Shown: positions 1-11,546 of the stretch, piece after piece
Layout: each line of letters begins with the position of its first letter
Numbering within the stretch: position 1 is the stretch's first letter
Assembly: GCF_000165425.1 (NCBI RefSeq)
Contig: NW_001799177.1
Span: 496,001-560,000, forward strand
Length of the DNA stretch: 64,000 bases
From: Paramecium tetraurelia
Lineage: Eukaryota; Ciliophora; Oligohymenophorea; Peniculida; Parameciidae
Direction of reading: 5' to 3'
Program-made: the position numbers and the translations under genes
Notes under the pieces: model-generated
What the model was told of the DNA's origin: nothing
Seen by the model: the letters and a program-made list of their open reading frames with translations, nothing else
The model's database searches: none

Positions 1-27
1 CAAATTAACATAATTAAAATAACGACA

Positions 28-252
28 ATGGTAAAAAAAAACCGCGAAAAATAATTTAATGAGTAAGTGTTTATTTTATTCCAATTTAAAGAAACTCATA
101 TTGTTTACTACTCTCCTGTCTGTTAAAATACTTGTGAATCCAAAAAAATTGGATAAATATTTTATTAGATATTTTAGTATAATAATTATATTTCAGTCAT
201 CAAAATTTACAACTAAGTTTTAGTTAAAAAATTTTGTTAGTATTTAAGATGA
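28..252 (+). CDS. possible small ORF, unknown
   Basis: An ATG-to-TGA frame of 74 codons (TAA/TAG as Gln). It includes a GTAAGT-type donor and a plausible acceptor near position 90, so it could be an exon pair or simply 5' intergenic DNA of the Piwi gene. Composition is mixed, with Cys, Pro and Glu in the middle, which is slightly more protein-like than random AT-rich DNA. I recognise no family. Low confidence. Confidence 0.22.
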
Positions 253-288
253 GACAGAGCATGGAAATATTAATTAATTTGTTTGTAA

Positions 289-2705
289 ATGAATCAAAGA
301 ACACAAGAAATATAACTTAAAACTAACTATCATGAAATTAGCTTACTTGCAGGAAGACCAATCTATGAGTATGAATTAGAGATTATAAACTCAACTCCAG
401 AATTAATCCAAGCAGCTTTTAGATAATATAGACCATAAATTTTATAATTGTTAACGAACTATATGAGTATTGATAATAAAATCTACTCGCCTAAAATAAT
501 TGATGGAATTGAAAAAACAAGATCAAACCATTTGGGAACTTTACAAAATCAGGAAGAAGCTGAGTAAATAGTATCAATTAAGTTTATTAATCGATTAAGT
601 GAGAATCATATAAGCAAGAACTAAATAATAGCTAGATTAATAAAGTAAGTAGTGAGAAATCAATTCTAAATGGTTTCTATAGGAAAAACTGGGAGTAAAT
701 TATTTTGGAATTCAAAAACTATAAAATAATAAGAGAACAACTTAGAAGTATAATATGTTTATAGTTTTAGATTTGGCCAGGAGTCGAATGCATTTATTAA
801 CCAAGTGCCTTTTAAAATTTTAAGCCTAAACTAATAATCGATTGTGCATTTAAAATTCTAAGATACAGAACTGCCTTAGAGGAATTAGACTCATTAAAAC
901 CACATACTGAATTGATTATTGGTTAGATTGTGATGACGACCTATAATAAAAAATTTTACTAAATTTCTGGTTTAGAAATAGGAATGAATCCCAAATCAAC
1001 ATTTCAAAATTAAAATGGCGAAGCTATCACTTTTGAGAGTTATTATAGTACAAAGTATAATTAAAAAATCATTCCAAATTAACCTTTATTAAAAGCAATT
1101 GTGACTGGAAAAAAGGATGAAAGTCAAAAGGAGATATATTTAATTCCTTCTCTTTGCTAAATGACTGGGTTGACTGATGAAATGAGAAATGTAATTTGAT
1201 CATATAATTTTTAGAACTTCAATGCAATGAAAAAAATATCAGAAATAACTAAACCATCAGCTGACACTAGAATGAGAACTGCATAAGATTTTATTTAATA
1301 ACTTCAAGCCACAAAAATTATTAATAAAAAGGAAAATACCTCAAAGGAAGTTTTAAAAGAATGGGGATTAGAGATTAAAAAAGACTGCATTTAAGTCTAA
1401 GCTCAAAGGCTTGACCCTGGAAATATGTTGATGGGCAGAGATTTAAAATTAAATTTAAGAGATAGCAATACAAATTTAGAAAGACAAACACAAACTTAAA
1501 TGTTTTACACCCCTCCATAAAAACTGATTACAGGAATTATTTACAATTCAAAATTTGGCTAATAAAATTTAAAATCCTTTTTATAACATTTTAAATCGGC
1601 TTGTTAGGAATTTCAATTTGATGCGTTTTTAACACCAAAAGCCAAAGAGATGTAAAATGATAAAGAAGATGAATTGTCACGACAATTACGAGATCTTAAG
1701 TTGGAGGCTGATTAAAATTAATCACGAGTTAACTTTTTAATATTTTTGTTACCAGGTTAAAAGAAAAAGGCAAGGTTGTATAAGGCTTGTAAAGTAATCT
1801 CTATGGCTACTTTTGGTTGTGCATCTTAAGTAATTGTCGAAAAAACCTTATAAAGAAATACAAGATCAATTGTAAATAAGATTTTAATTTAATTAAATGC
1901 AAAGATTGGAGGAACTCCATGGGCATTGGATGGCATGCCAGATATGTTTACAAATTAACCTACAATGATTTGTGGAGTTGATATTTTTACAAAGGCTGGA
2001 AGAAAAAGTCAATTAGCCTTTTGCAGCACTATTAATAGACAATTTAGTAGGTATTACTCTTAAGTAATCACATCTGGAGAGTTTTGTTCACACTTATAAT
2101 TGTGCTTGAAGGCTGCCTTACTTGCATTCAAATAGGAATTATCAGTTTATCCAAAAAATGTGATTATATATAGGGATGGAGTAGGAGACGGCTAATAAGT
2201 AGCTGTATTAGGAACAGAGTTACCGCAATATAAACAAGCTTTAAAAGAGTTAGAATTAAAAGATGTGTCAATTACACTTGTAATATGTAACAAAAGAGTT
2301 TCTGCAAAATTTTACTCAGGAGGTTAAGGTAGAGCAGAAAATCCACCTCCCGGAACTGTCATAGATAATAAAATTATTACAAATGAAGAAGCCATAAAGT
2401 TTTATTTAATATCTCAATTAAGCAGATAAGGAACTGTAACCCCAACTCTTTATAAGGTTCTTTATTCAGATTTGCAGGGTATAAATATTAAATATAATTT
2501 AGGCATTGAATAAACTATTAAAATTTTGACTTTCAAATTGTGCTGGTTGTATTATAACTTTACCGGATCAATCAAAATACCAGCACCAGTTCGTTATGCA
2601 CATTGTCTCTGTAATTTTATTGGAGATAATTATGATGATAGGGATTAAATGAAATTCCTTCCGCAATCAGATTTAATTCATCAAAAAGTGCTATTTTATA
2701 TTTGA
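289..2705 (+). CDS. Piwi/Argonaute protein (Ptiwi family)
   Basis: Encodes about 797 residues with one 23-nt intron (about 748-770) inside the N/linker region. The N-terminal strand [20 protein letters not shown] is typical of Argonautes. A PAZ-like middle region follows, and the Piwi domain fills the C-terminal third. The RNase-H-like catalytic residues appear intact: Asp in ICGVDIFTK, Asp in [11 protein letters not shown] and the final His in [11 protein letters not shown]. The start at 289 was chosen because an in-frame TGA lies at 250 and conserved sequence begins 12 residues on. Ciliate Piwi proteins load scnRNAs, iesRNAs or siRNAs that guide DNA elimination or silencing. Which clade this one belongs to cannot be told without a tree. 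Intact DDH implies slicer ability; that is inference. Confidence 0.93.
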
Positions 2706-2904
2706 TTTTTATATAATAATTTATTAATCAATGTTAAATATTTGAAAATGAACATGGATTTAAGGACAGAGATTTATTAAATAATATAGAATCTATTTAA
2801 TACTACATAATATAGGATTGTTAAGAGTGCACTATAAAAGGATACTTAGAGCAAGTAATTAATGATCATAAATTTTAATTGCTCATTTAAGAAAGTTCTA
2901 TTAA
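2706..2904 (+). other. coding-like stretch that joins no gene cleanly
   Basis: One forward frame (about 2745-2910) reads as a believable protein segment, including IIQDCQECTIKGYLEQ, but it has no in-frame ATG. I could not find a standard tiny intron connecting it to the ORF starting at 2905. It may be a 5' exon of that gene with an unusual intron, or a decayed gene end. Confidence 0.3.
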
Positions 2905-3402
2905 ATGGAGACTAAAGAGTTTAAACATTTTGATTAAAGAAGTAATTTAATATAGATTCGAGTTTTAAGTTTTTAAAATAGCTTAAATCAATTGATGGCT
3001 AGATTCGAATTAATTAAGAATTCCTTATATAATCAAGAGAAATCAATTAAGGATAAGATTAATCATACTCATAAACTTATGATTTATGACGAAAATCTAC
3101 AAGGTTTTGATGGATTTAAATTATTATTATGGAATAGAGGATGGAATATATATCAATAAATTCCTATTCAGATACAATAGTAAATTTCAAAATCATTAAA
3201 TATAATCTTATTTGACGTTAATGCCTAAAATAAGAACTACAAAGAATTTAAAAATAAATTATGCATTCAAAGCTTATCAAGAAACGGACATATACTAAAG
3301 TATGAAACCTAGATTATTGTATTACGATATGAAAAAGAACATGCAAAAAATATAATAAGAATTGATATAGGTTTTAGTACACTGTAAGATTTACGATTCT
3401 GA
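2905..3402 (+). CDS. hypothetical protein, 165 aa
   Basis: An uninterrupted ATG-to-TGA frame in the ciliate code. The protein is rich in Ile, Lys, Asn and Gln, with a helical N-terminal half and a C-terminal half carrying WNRGWNIYQQIP and LRYEKEHAKNIIRIDIGF. There is no signal peptide, membrane segment or motif that I recognise. It lies between the Piwi gene and a RING protein on the same strand. The true start may be further upstream, because the preceding 150 bases also look coding in another frame. Function unknown. Confidence 0.45.
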
Positions 3403-3484
3403 TTTTAATTGTTAAATAAAAATTAACTAAATATTGATCACTTTCATATATTTATTTTATTTAAATTACATTCAAGAGTAATTT

Positions 3485-4492
3485 ATGAGCCATAGAAGTC
3501 TTTCTATTGACTATTCTGAAAAACTGGATACTTTTGGGGATGGGTGTCTACCTGAAACCTAAGCAATGTCATCATTATTTTTGAATTACTTAAAGACTTA
3601 ATCAATAAGTGAATCAGATTCTTTAAGAAAGTCTAAAGAATTTTTGAAGAAGTTGTAGACTGCTTTTGTAATATTGAGTTGGTATGAGGCGATAGCCTTT
3701 TTTGGTTGCATTACAACTATGATTATCAGTTATGAATTCTAATTAGTATACATCGCAATAGGACTATTTATCAAATTATTCGCAATTATAAGATTAGCTA
3801 ATTCAGCAAGTAAACAAAAAAAGTATGTTGGATTGAAATCGTCAATCACAAGAAAAGTTTTCATACATTTTTTAAAATAGAATATTAATTTTGATCCTGA
3901 AAATAGAATTGAAATAAGATTAATTGATCAAATTATTGCTTCTAAACTGACTTTCAAGGTAATTCTTAAGGAATTTGTTAAATTTCATATAATAAGTGTA
4001 TTAATTATTTTATAGATAACAATAGGGATCTATGTTATTTATTTTTATTATATTCTTTCAGAATTTTAGGGTAACAAATATCTAATTTTCTCTGAATTTG
4101 CATTAATTACACTACCGCTTACGCTAACATTAATTGCATTGATCTCAATTTTGATATTTATAGGATTTAACTCGTTAATCAGCCTTATTCATTTGATAAT
4201 TAGAGCAATAATTAAAATATGTGTTTTTATTCCTCATGTTTTGAGATCTTTATTAAAGATATTTAGAATAAAATAGGAGAAACATTTTGTTTTGATGAAA
4301 TATATTCACAATTCATTAACATAGAAAGACACTTGTTCGATTTGTCTGTGTTCAATTTAAAATCAAGGTATTTTGTTACCGTGCAAACATTTATTTCACA
4401 TAAAATGCATTGAAAAGTGGTTTTTCGAAAATAATTCATGTCCTATTTGTAGATCAAAAATTACTAATTTAGACAAAAATCAAGAAGTATGA
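3485..4492 (+). CDS. RING-H2 membrane protein (putative E3 ubiquitin ligase)
   Basis: A 335-residue protein without introns. After a Ser-rich cytosolic N-terminus there are two hydrophobic helices (about residues 60-110), a basic loop, two more (about 175-240), and a C-terminal RING-H2 finger. The finger's ligands can be read in order: CSIC, then CKHLFHIKC (Cys, His, His, Cys), then CPIC. This layout, with four membrane segments and a terminal RING facing the cytosol, is common among ER/endosomal ubiquitin ligases and among the large ciliate families of such proteins. The likely role is E2-dependent ubiquitination of membrane-proximal substrates. The substrate is unknown. Confidence 0.85.
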
Positions 4493-4809
4493 AGGAAATA
4501 GTTTATGATGCTTATGATTAAAATAATATTTACTATATTAATTAATTTTTAATTATAATTTTAAAGTAAATAAAAGATAATTAAAATTTACAATGCTATT
4601 ATTTGTTCAAAATATGTCCAAATTATTATCAATTATTATTCATTCAATTAAACAATCTGAATAAATAGGTATAATATAAATATTAGAATGAATAAAAATT
4701 GATTTTTATGATAAAATTTGATTGGCTAATTTTTGCATCATTTGGATTTATATCCCATATACAACCTCCGCTTTTAAATTATATTAATATCAATTCAAAA
4801 TAAACAAAA

Positions 4810-5118
4810 ATGGCTGGAAAATCAGGAAAAGGAATCGGTAAAGTAAGTGCTAAGAGACATGCTAGAAAACCAAACAAAGCTTCAATTGAAGGAATCACAA
4901 AACCTGCTATCAGAAGATTAGCTAGAAGAGGAGGAGTCAAGAGAATTTCCTCATTCCTTTATGATGACTCAAGAAATGTTTTAAAGAGTTTCTTAGAGAA
5001 TGTTGTTAGAGATGCTATCACATACACTGAGCATGCTAGAAGAAAGACCGTCACTGTTATGGATGTTGTTTACTCTTTAAAGAGATAAGGAAGAACACTC
5101 TATGGATTCGGTGCATGA
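4810..5118 (+). CDS. histone H4
   Basis: 102 residues, no intron, stop TGA at 5116. The core matches H4 throughout: [58 protein letters not shown]. The N-terminal tail ([20 protein letters not shown]) is ciliate-like and keeps acetylatable lysines at tail positions. The codons ATT, AGA and CAA are frequent, and the internal TAA at 5086 is Gln. A canonical-stop reading would truncate it at 92 residues. An AT-rich 740-base spacer follows. Pairs with H3 in the nucleosome core. Confidence 0.97.
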
Positions 5119-5857
5119 GTTTTATTTTCATTCAGAATTAATTAATTCTATTCATATTTCCTCTTCCAATTGGTGCCCATATTTTTATTTCAATTTTAAT
5201 CTAAATTATTAAATTAAATAAAATACCTAAGAAGAAATTGAAAGAATTTATGAATTCCATATTATATCATAAGCTACTGAGCTCCTCCATTTCTATTGAA
5301 GTAGTAATCAAATAAATGAAATACTATACCTTTCCTAAAAAATTCTTATATAATTACAATAAAAAGGAATTATAAACTTTCCATATGTAGAATTAATATT
5401 TTTATATAATAATAATTTCATATATTATTATTACAATCTTCATTAAAGAATTATTTATTAAACCCAAATATTTAAAAGCTTGAAAACTATAAAATAACAT
5501 ATTTATCGAATTTTTCAATATTTTTATATATATTTGCTATAATATTTTTTCCTTTTTTAGAATATGGTATTTTATAATCAATATAGATATTAGATTAATA
5601 GTAATTTAATTTCAAACACTTTATAATTGAATCATTATCAATATAGCAACCTATTTTGAGACTATTCATATTAATTGTAATTATGTAATCTGTGTTGCAC
5701 AATAAAAAGTGATATTTTCAAAGAATTTAAGAACTTGAAGCTGATGGTTGTAGATTCGCTTTTGAATACTATGAAAATAAAGGTATTGCTTGAAATATAT
5801 TGTATGAAATTCGCGAAGAAAAAACAAAAATTAATTTTTAATTAAATCTTTTTCAAA
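5119..5857. other. intergenic region, H4 to uL24
   Basis: Very AT-rich. A perfect palindrome (AGAATTAATTAATTCT) lies about 25 bases after the H4 stop and might fold in the mRNA 3' end. A minus-strand frame of 83 codons (5418-5669) is open, but its composition is what AT-rich DNA gives by chance. A short plus-strand string near 5725-5795 (ELEADGCRFAFEYYENKGIA before TGA) resembles the end of an RRM-type protein but has no visible start. No gene is supported. Confidence 0.4.
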
Positions 5858-6339
5858 ATGAAAACCCATGTCGAAGTTTCAAGTTAAAGAAGAAAGGGCA
5901 GAAGAGCCTAATTAGGAGCACCATCAAACCTCAGATATAAATTAATGAGCGCTCATCTTTCTAAAGATTTAAGAAAGAAATACAATGTTAGAGCATTGCC
6001 TGTTAGAAAGGATGATGAAGTCACTGTTGTTAGGGGTATAATTGTAAAATTGAGCATAGGCACACATAAGGGAACAAAGGGTAAAGTTTCATCAGTTTAC
6101 AGAAAGAGATGGGTTATTCAAATTGAGAAACTCACCAGAACCAAAGCCAATGGTATTTTAATAATGTTATTGTAGGAATGCCATACTAAATCCCAATCAG
6201 AGCATCATAATGCATCATCACAAAACCTTACCTCAATGAAGACAGAAAATAATTGTTAGCAAGAAAGGCATCAGCCAAAGTTTCAACTAAAGGAAAGGGT
6301 GAAAAACACACAACTGAAAGCACTAAGAAAGCTGATTGA
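5858..6339 (+). CDS. RPL26: 60S ribosomal protein uL24 (L26)
   Basis: 144 residues after removing introns 6036-6059 (24 nt) and 6153-6175 (23 nt). It begins [20 protein letters not shown] and continues [31 protein letters not shown] and [17 protein letters not shown], which is the KOW-containing fold of L26. The basic C-terminus with KGKGEKH is typical. It binds 25S rRNA near the exit tunnel. The first intron is a multiple of three and has no in-frame TGA, so an unspliced mRNA would stay translatable there, adding eight residues inside the KOW loop. The minus-strand cyclin gene converges on it 84 bases away. Confidence 0.96.
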
Positions 6340-6423
6340 TTTATTAAAATATAGAAAAGTACATTAGAAATATTTTTTTTTTGTTTGCCACATATTTATT
6401 TATAAAAGTAATTTATTTATATG

Positions 6424-7666
6424 TCATTATTCATCCCATCTTCTACACTAAAATCCATTAAATTTTTTTAAATTTTCTAAATTGGGAAAGTGTTTCTCAA
6501 AGTTTTTAGCCAAATTCAAGATTTTTGCTGCAACTTCTACTAACTAATCTTGATCTACTTAAATAATTTAAGCAACATCCTTAATCTATGAAATAGATAA
6601 AATTATATACTTAACTATCAGCATTGAAAGTAGTTTCTAATTATTCGACTATTTTAAATGCAACAAAAATTAAAGCAGCAGCCAATAAAGTATAATTATT
6701 CTTGCCGCAAATCTCATAATCAAACAAAACCATTTTGGAAAGATACAAACATAGTTTTTTTAAATATTTGTAATTTTTCTCAAGTAATTTAGATTCAATA
6801 AAGCAATTAGTAAGTATTAGATTGTACAAGTCAAAAAGTGTTCCGCCAACTAGATCAAATCCAATAGTTTAGAGTATGTCACTCTCTTTCTTTTTAATTT
6901 GATCAGTTGTTAATTTTTTATGAGCTATTTTCTCATAAACAACAGATAATTTCATGGGATGAATTTCTTCGTATTTGGCAGCAATGAACATAGAAGTGAC
7001 ACCACATAAATGTAGATCAGACACTTCTAATTACTTTTCGCTTTTTGCAAAATAAAAATCCAAGGTTCTCACAGCTACGAAGAATGTTTAATCGGTGCAT
7101 TTATAAGAGCAGAGTACTTCCACCATCCAGTCAATCATTTTAGCTCTCAAATTGCTAGGAATTGAATGATTTTTCAAAAATTCTTATGGTGTTGACTTTT
7201 TCTACAATTATTTTATTAATAATTACTTCTTATTCTTTTAAATAGAAAAATATTTCATCTGTGTAACACTTTTACAGATTTTTATTTTCCTGAATAGTGT
7301 GATCGAATTTGGGTTTAATTGAGATATTCTACAATTCTTGAGGGAGAGTGTAGAGCTTGGTTGTGAGTCCCTTGTGTTGAGGCACATTCTCTTTGTCTTC
7401 CAACACATCTTGATTCAGGGATCTTTTAACTCTCTCTTAATTAAGCATTTTCCTTCTTAAGTCGTTGTTGCTACTAAGCATCGATTTGTTGATTTGTTGA
7501 GTGTCTTTGTTTTATACATAATGGATTTACCTTCATTATACAACATTGTCAAATTCCTTCTTACAGGGTCTCTGTTTTCTATATAGGTCTTGGTAATTCT
7601 TCTTAGAGGTTATTGCTATTGATTTTCAGGAACTCCGCTTAGAGATCTGTTGTATTTAATTTCCAT
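6424..7666 (-). CDS. B-type-like cyclin
   Basis: 388 residues with introns of 26, 25 and 25 nt. The N-terminus is basic and low in complexity and has no clear destruction box in the parts read. The cyclin box begins about residue 150 with NLRAKMIDWMVEVLCSYKC, the signature of the first helix. GVTSMFIAAKYEEIHP, which carries the Lys and Glu that contact the CDK, follows. The second cyclin fold contains LLAAALIFVAFKIVEQ. The role is activation of a mitotic CDK. Ciliates have many cyclins, so A/B assignment is tentative. Divergent from the kinesin gene, with 136 bases between start codons. Confidence 0.88.
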
Positions 7667-7802
7667 TATTTATTCGTTAAAATAATTAACGTCGCGCAAA
7701 ATTAATTATAATATAAAATCCAGAAAACATAGGAAATAAAAATATTAATAAAATAATCCCTTTTCACTTTATTTTATAAAATAAAATTTACAAGTTCATA
7801 CA

Positions 7803-10186
7803 ATGAAATAAAACAATGGTCAAACCCCAAACAATGAAAACTTAAGAGTAGTTATAAGAGTCCGTCCACCGATGGCTAGAGAAATTCGGGATGGCAAATT
7901 CATCTCAACTGTGTAGGTTGCTCCGGATAATTTATAACTTTGCATATTTGACTATCATGCAATAGAACTTGTTCCTGATGAAGATTTAGAATAATATGTT
8001 TCAAATCCATCAAATTACACTCTCCATTAATTTACATTCGATTATGTCTATGATCAAGACAGCACTTAAGAATAAGTATATAATACCACAGCAGCATTAT
8101 CAGTAGATTCAACTTTGCAAGGATACAATTCAACTATAATTGCATACGGTCAAACTGGAACTGGTAAAACATACACAATGCATGGATTTAGTTTCAATCC
8201 TAATTCAGATTAATTAGGTATTATACCAAGATCTTTGCATAACATATTTAATCACATTTAAATGAAAAGTAATTCATCTACAACCTTTATGGTCCGAGCA
8301 TCATATTTACAGATCTATAATGAAAACATTAGTGATTTATTAAGAGATTCTGCATCTTTGAATATAAGAGAAGATAAAAAAAGAGGAGTTTTTGTTGAAA
8401 ACTTGTCAGAATGGGCAGTAAGAGGTCCAGCCGAAATCTATTAACTAATGCGTAAAGGTAATGCTAAAAGAGTAACAGCAAGTACAAGAATGAATGATAC
8501 AAGTTCAAGAAGTCATGCAGTTTTCATTATCACAGTTGAATAAATTGAAGAGAAACCTGAAGGAAAATCTGCAAAAGTTGGTAAATTGAATTTAGTAGAT
8601 TTGGCTGGCAGTGAAAGAGTCAGAGTAACTGGAGCTACAGGTCAAAGATTAGAAGAATCTAAAAAAATCAATTAATCATTGTCTGCTTTAGGAAATGTCA
8701 TTGCTGCTTTAACCGAAAATAGAGGTTCTAAACCTCATATTCCTTATAGAGATTCCAAAATAACAAGATTATTAGAAGATTCTCTGGGTGGAAACTGTAA
8801 AACTACATTTATGGCTATGATATCACCAGCAATAGATGCCTTTGGGGAATCCTTATCCACATTAAAATTTGCAAATAGAGCTAAAACAATTAAAAATACT
8901 CCAATTGTAAATTAGGATGGTGATTAAGGAGCCTTATTAAGAAAATATTAATAAGAAATTTAGAAATTGAAGTCAGAATTAGAGGAGAGATCAAAGTAGC
9001 CACTTGAAAATCTGGTTAATGAATTAGAAAAAGAAAAGCAAAAGGCTCTGGAAGATAAATAAGAAGCTCAATCTGCCTATGAATAGAGATCTAAAGATTT
9101 ATTTAAAGAAACAGAATTAAGAAAATAATTAGAAGAGAAGATTTCAGCATTAAATTCTCAAATGCTAGTAGGTGGATAAAAAATAGAAGAAACACCTCAA
9201 TTTTAAAGTGCCTTAGAGAAGTAATAAAGATTGATTAGATAGCAATACCAAGAAAAATTAACTGAATTAGAAAAGGAAAGGTAATCTATTGAAGAGGATA
9301 AAGCTTAAACAGACAAGTATAAGCAATTGTTGTTAAAATAAAGAGATATTATGATAGCATTAACTAATAGGTTAAATGATAGAGATGAAACTATTCTTCA
9401 ATTATAGGAAGAATTGGATGTTTATGAAAAATTATAAAAAGAAAATGAGGATTAGCTCCATTCATAATAAATTAGATTGGAATAATTTGAAGAATTATTT
9501 CTCGAAAACAAGATTGATATTCCTCTGGTGTTGTAAAATCAAAAATAATTTAACAAGGAAAAGGTTGTAGATATTTAGAATGATTTATAAATTTAGAAAT
9601 TGGAATCCATACCTGTATAGACATTGCATACTAATTAATAAGTCTAATCTGATGCTCTTATATCTTACGAACTTAAAAATTAGATTGAAATCAACAAATA
9701 AATCTAATTCGATTTAAAATTAACGAGAACTGAATTGGAGAGGAGTAAAAATGAAATAGAATAATTGAAGAAAAAATAAAATACAGAATAAGGCACTTTG
9801 ATTGAGAATGCAAGAAAATCTGTTGATAAAATACTGGAATTATTGACTTCTGAATAGAGTGAATAAAGTTTAGGGAATGTTGCTAAAGAATTGAATTAAT
9901 TATAGAGAATGTTAAAGTAGGGCATATAACCATCCAGAACTCATGTTAAAGGTCAATACTCTTTTAGTAAATCAACAAGTGACTCTCCAAATAAAATAAT
10001 GCTAATAAATAAATAGAATGATTCAATGGCCAAATCAACAGGATAATTAGTAAAATTAATGTAGATGAAACCACAACCTAAACAAAATCAGTCTCCTGTT
10101 TTAGGGTATTGCATCTATATTAATATTTTAGTTCTAAATTAAAATAAAAACAAAAGTCAGTGGAAGATCTCTGGAACTAAATTTGA
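7803..10186 (+). CDS. kinesin, N-terminal motor with long coiled coil
   Basis: 785 residues, one 26-nt intron near the 3' end (10106-10131). The motor domain covers about residues 10-365. It shows [10 protein letters not shown], the P-loop [15 protein letters not shown], switch [12 protein letters not shown], switch [19 protein letters not shown] and [19 protein letters not shown]. The neck sequence [18 protein letters not shown] resembles kinesin-2 and related groups, and about 370 residues of heptad-like coiled coil follow. There is no recognisable tail domain. The likely role is microtubule transport, possibly ciliary, but the subfamily needs a tree. It diverges from the cyclin gene. Confidence 0.93.
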
Positions 10187-10250
10187 GTTTTTAAACATAA
10201 AGTCTCTTGATATTATTTTAATGACAATATATATAAAATAGATAAGTTTA

Positions 10251-10853
10251 TCAAAAGGTTACTTTGATTTTTTCACAATCAATTTGTTCACAAATGGTCT
10301 TTAATGGATTTTGTTTGAATTTCTTATCAAATTCAGGTATATGTTGACCATTAATATTGATCCATGGAATTTCAACTAGATTTTATGCAAGTGTTATTTT
10401 TGCAGCTTTATGCTATAAGTAATTCCCGAATTTAGATTAAACGCATTTTAATGTCCTTTCATAAACACATTCTTAATTTTAAACACATTTTTTAAGGCTT
10501 AGATTGATTAATTCCTCATTATTTTATTTTTCTTGATGTATGCATGTTAAATAACGCAATTATTCAATCTGGTCTAATTATTCTAAAACACATGAATCTA
10601 TTAAATTTCCATAGCATTCTTTATTTCCATGCTAGCAGTTGAATTCATATCCTTTGTTTAACACTAATTTCTCATTTCCTTTTCCGAATGGAATAAAATT
10701 AAATTGAACATATTCGTTAATTTATTCATAATCAAGCAAGGTTTTCATCCTTTTAAATAATCTAACAGTATCTGGACACTAGCTTTCAATAAAGATATCA
10801 ATTTAAGTAGCACAATAAATAGGAAAAATTAAAGATAAAATAATTGAAAACAT
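10251..10853 (-). CDS. GILT-like thiol reductase family protein
   Basis: 200 residues, no intron. A short signal peptide (about residues 1-16) starts the protein. The GILT signature is complete: CQHGNKECYGNLIDSC (residues 73-88). Several further cysteines follow (for example KKCVQNQECVYERTLKCV), as in lysosomal GILT proteins. The active site usually reads CXXC, but here it is CPDT (residues 26-29), so the resolving Cys is missing. Known members reduce disulfides in acidic lysosomes; phagocytic ciliates have a clear use for this. With one active-site Cys, a classical dithiol mechanism looks unlikely. Followed on the same strand by a Nudix gene. Confidence 0.85.
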
Positions 10854-10998
10854 TTATTTTATTAATAAAAATAACATACTTATTTTAATATAATTGAATT
10901 TTAAAGGCTTATGGTTTACAATAAATAAGAAATTTATGACAAGATAACGAAATAATAATAATTAAAACTGTTATCTATAGACATCTTAATTAAGTTTG

Positions 10999-11511
10999 TC
11001 ATAATATAAATGGCAAACCAATTCTGGTTATTGGTGTTAAAGCTAGTTGATGAACTTGATCAATATTCCACCATTTACAATCTAGTAACTCATTTTTACA
11101 TATATTGAATTCTTCCTTTAATATTTCTACTTCGCATCCAAAATAGAAATCTTATTTGCTCCATCTAGATGATGGCTATTAACCAAAAAAGATGATTGAT
11201 TTAAACTGGGAATTTACTCCTATCTCCTCCTAGATTTCTCTTTTTATCCCAGCTTGAATTGTTTCATTTTCTTAAAGTAACCCAGCAGGAAACGCCCAGG
11301 AATATCTAACTGGTCCATTTGCTTCTTAGACTAATAAGATTTGATTATTCTTCCTAATGATAGCACCTACGCCAATTGAGCATTTGTTTTAAGGTTATGT
11401 GAATGCAAGAGTAATAGTATCATGATTAGTTTCAAGCATTTAATAGCCTTATGAAATATATTTGGAAAGTAGGAATAATTAAGTTTTAGAGAGAATTATT
11501 TAATTATTCAT
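10999..11511 (-). CDS. Nudix hydrolase (NUDT6-like)
   Basis: 170 residues, no intron. The Nudix box GX5EX7REUXEEXGU is intact, from GLLQENE to REIQEEIGV, preceded by GVGAIIRKNNQILLVQE. Downstream PSSRWSKQDFYFGCEVEIL and WWNIDQVHQLALTPITRIG resemble the C-terminal half of NUDT6-type proteins. It would cleave a nucleoside diphosphate linked to another group, with Mg2+ held by the Glu residues. The substrate cannot be told from the sequence. An in-frame ATG at residue 25 could be an alternative start if the first 24 residues are untranslated. Same strand as the genes on both sides. Confidence 0.9.
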
Positions 11512-11546
11512 AAATAAAAATATTACTTAAAAATTAGATGATAAAC

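Noticed and set aside
748-900. Apparent frameshift in the Piwi gene.
   Set aside because: Removing a 23-nt GTA...TAG intron restores the linker sequence [10 protein letters not shown] and the following conserved part, so the gene is whole.
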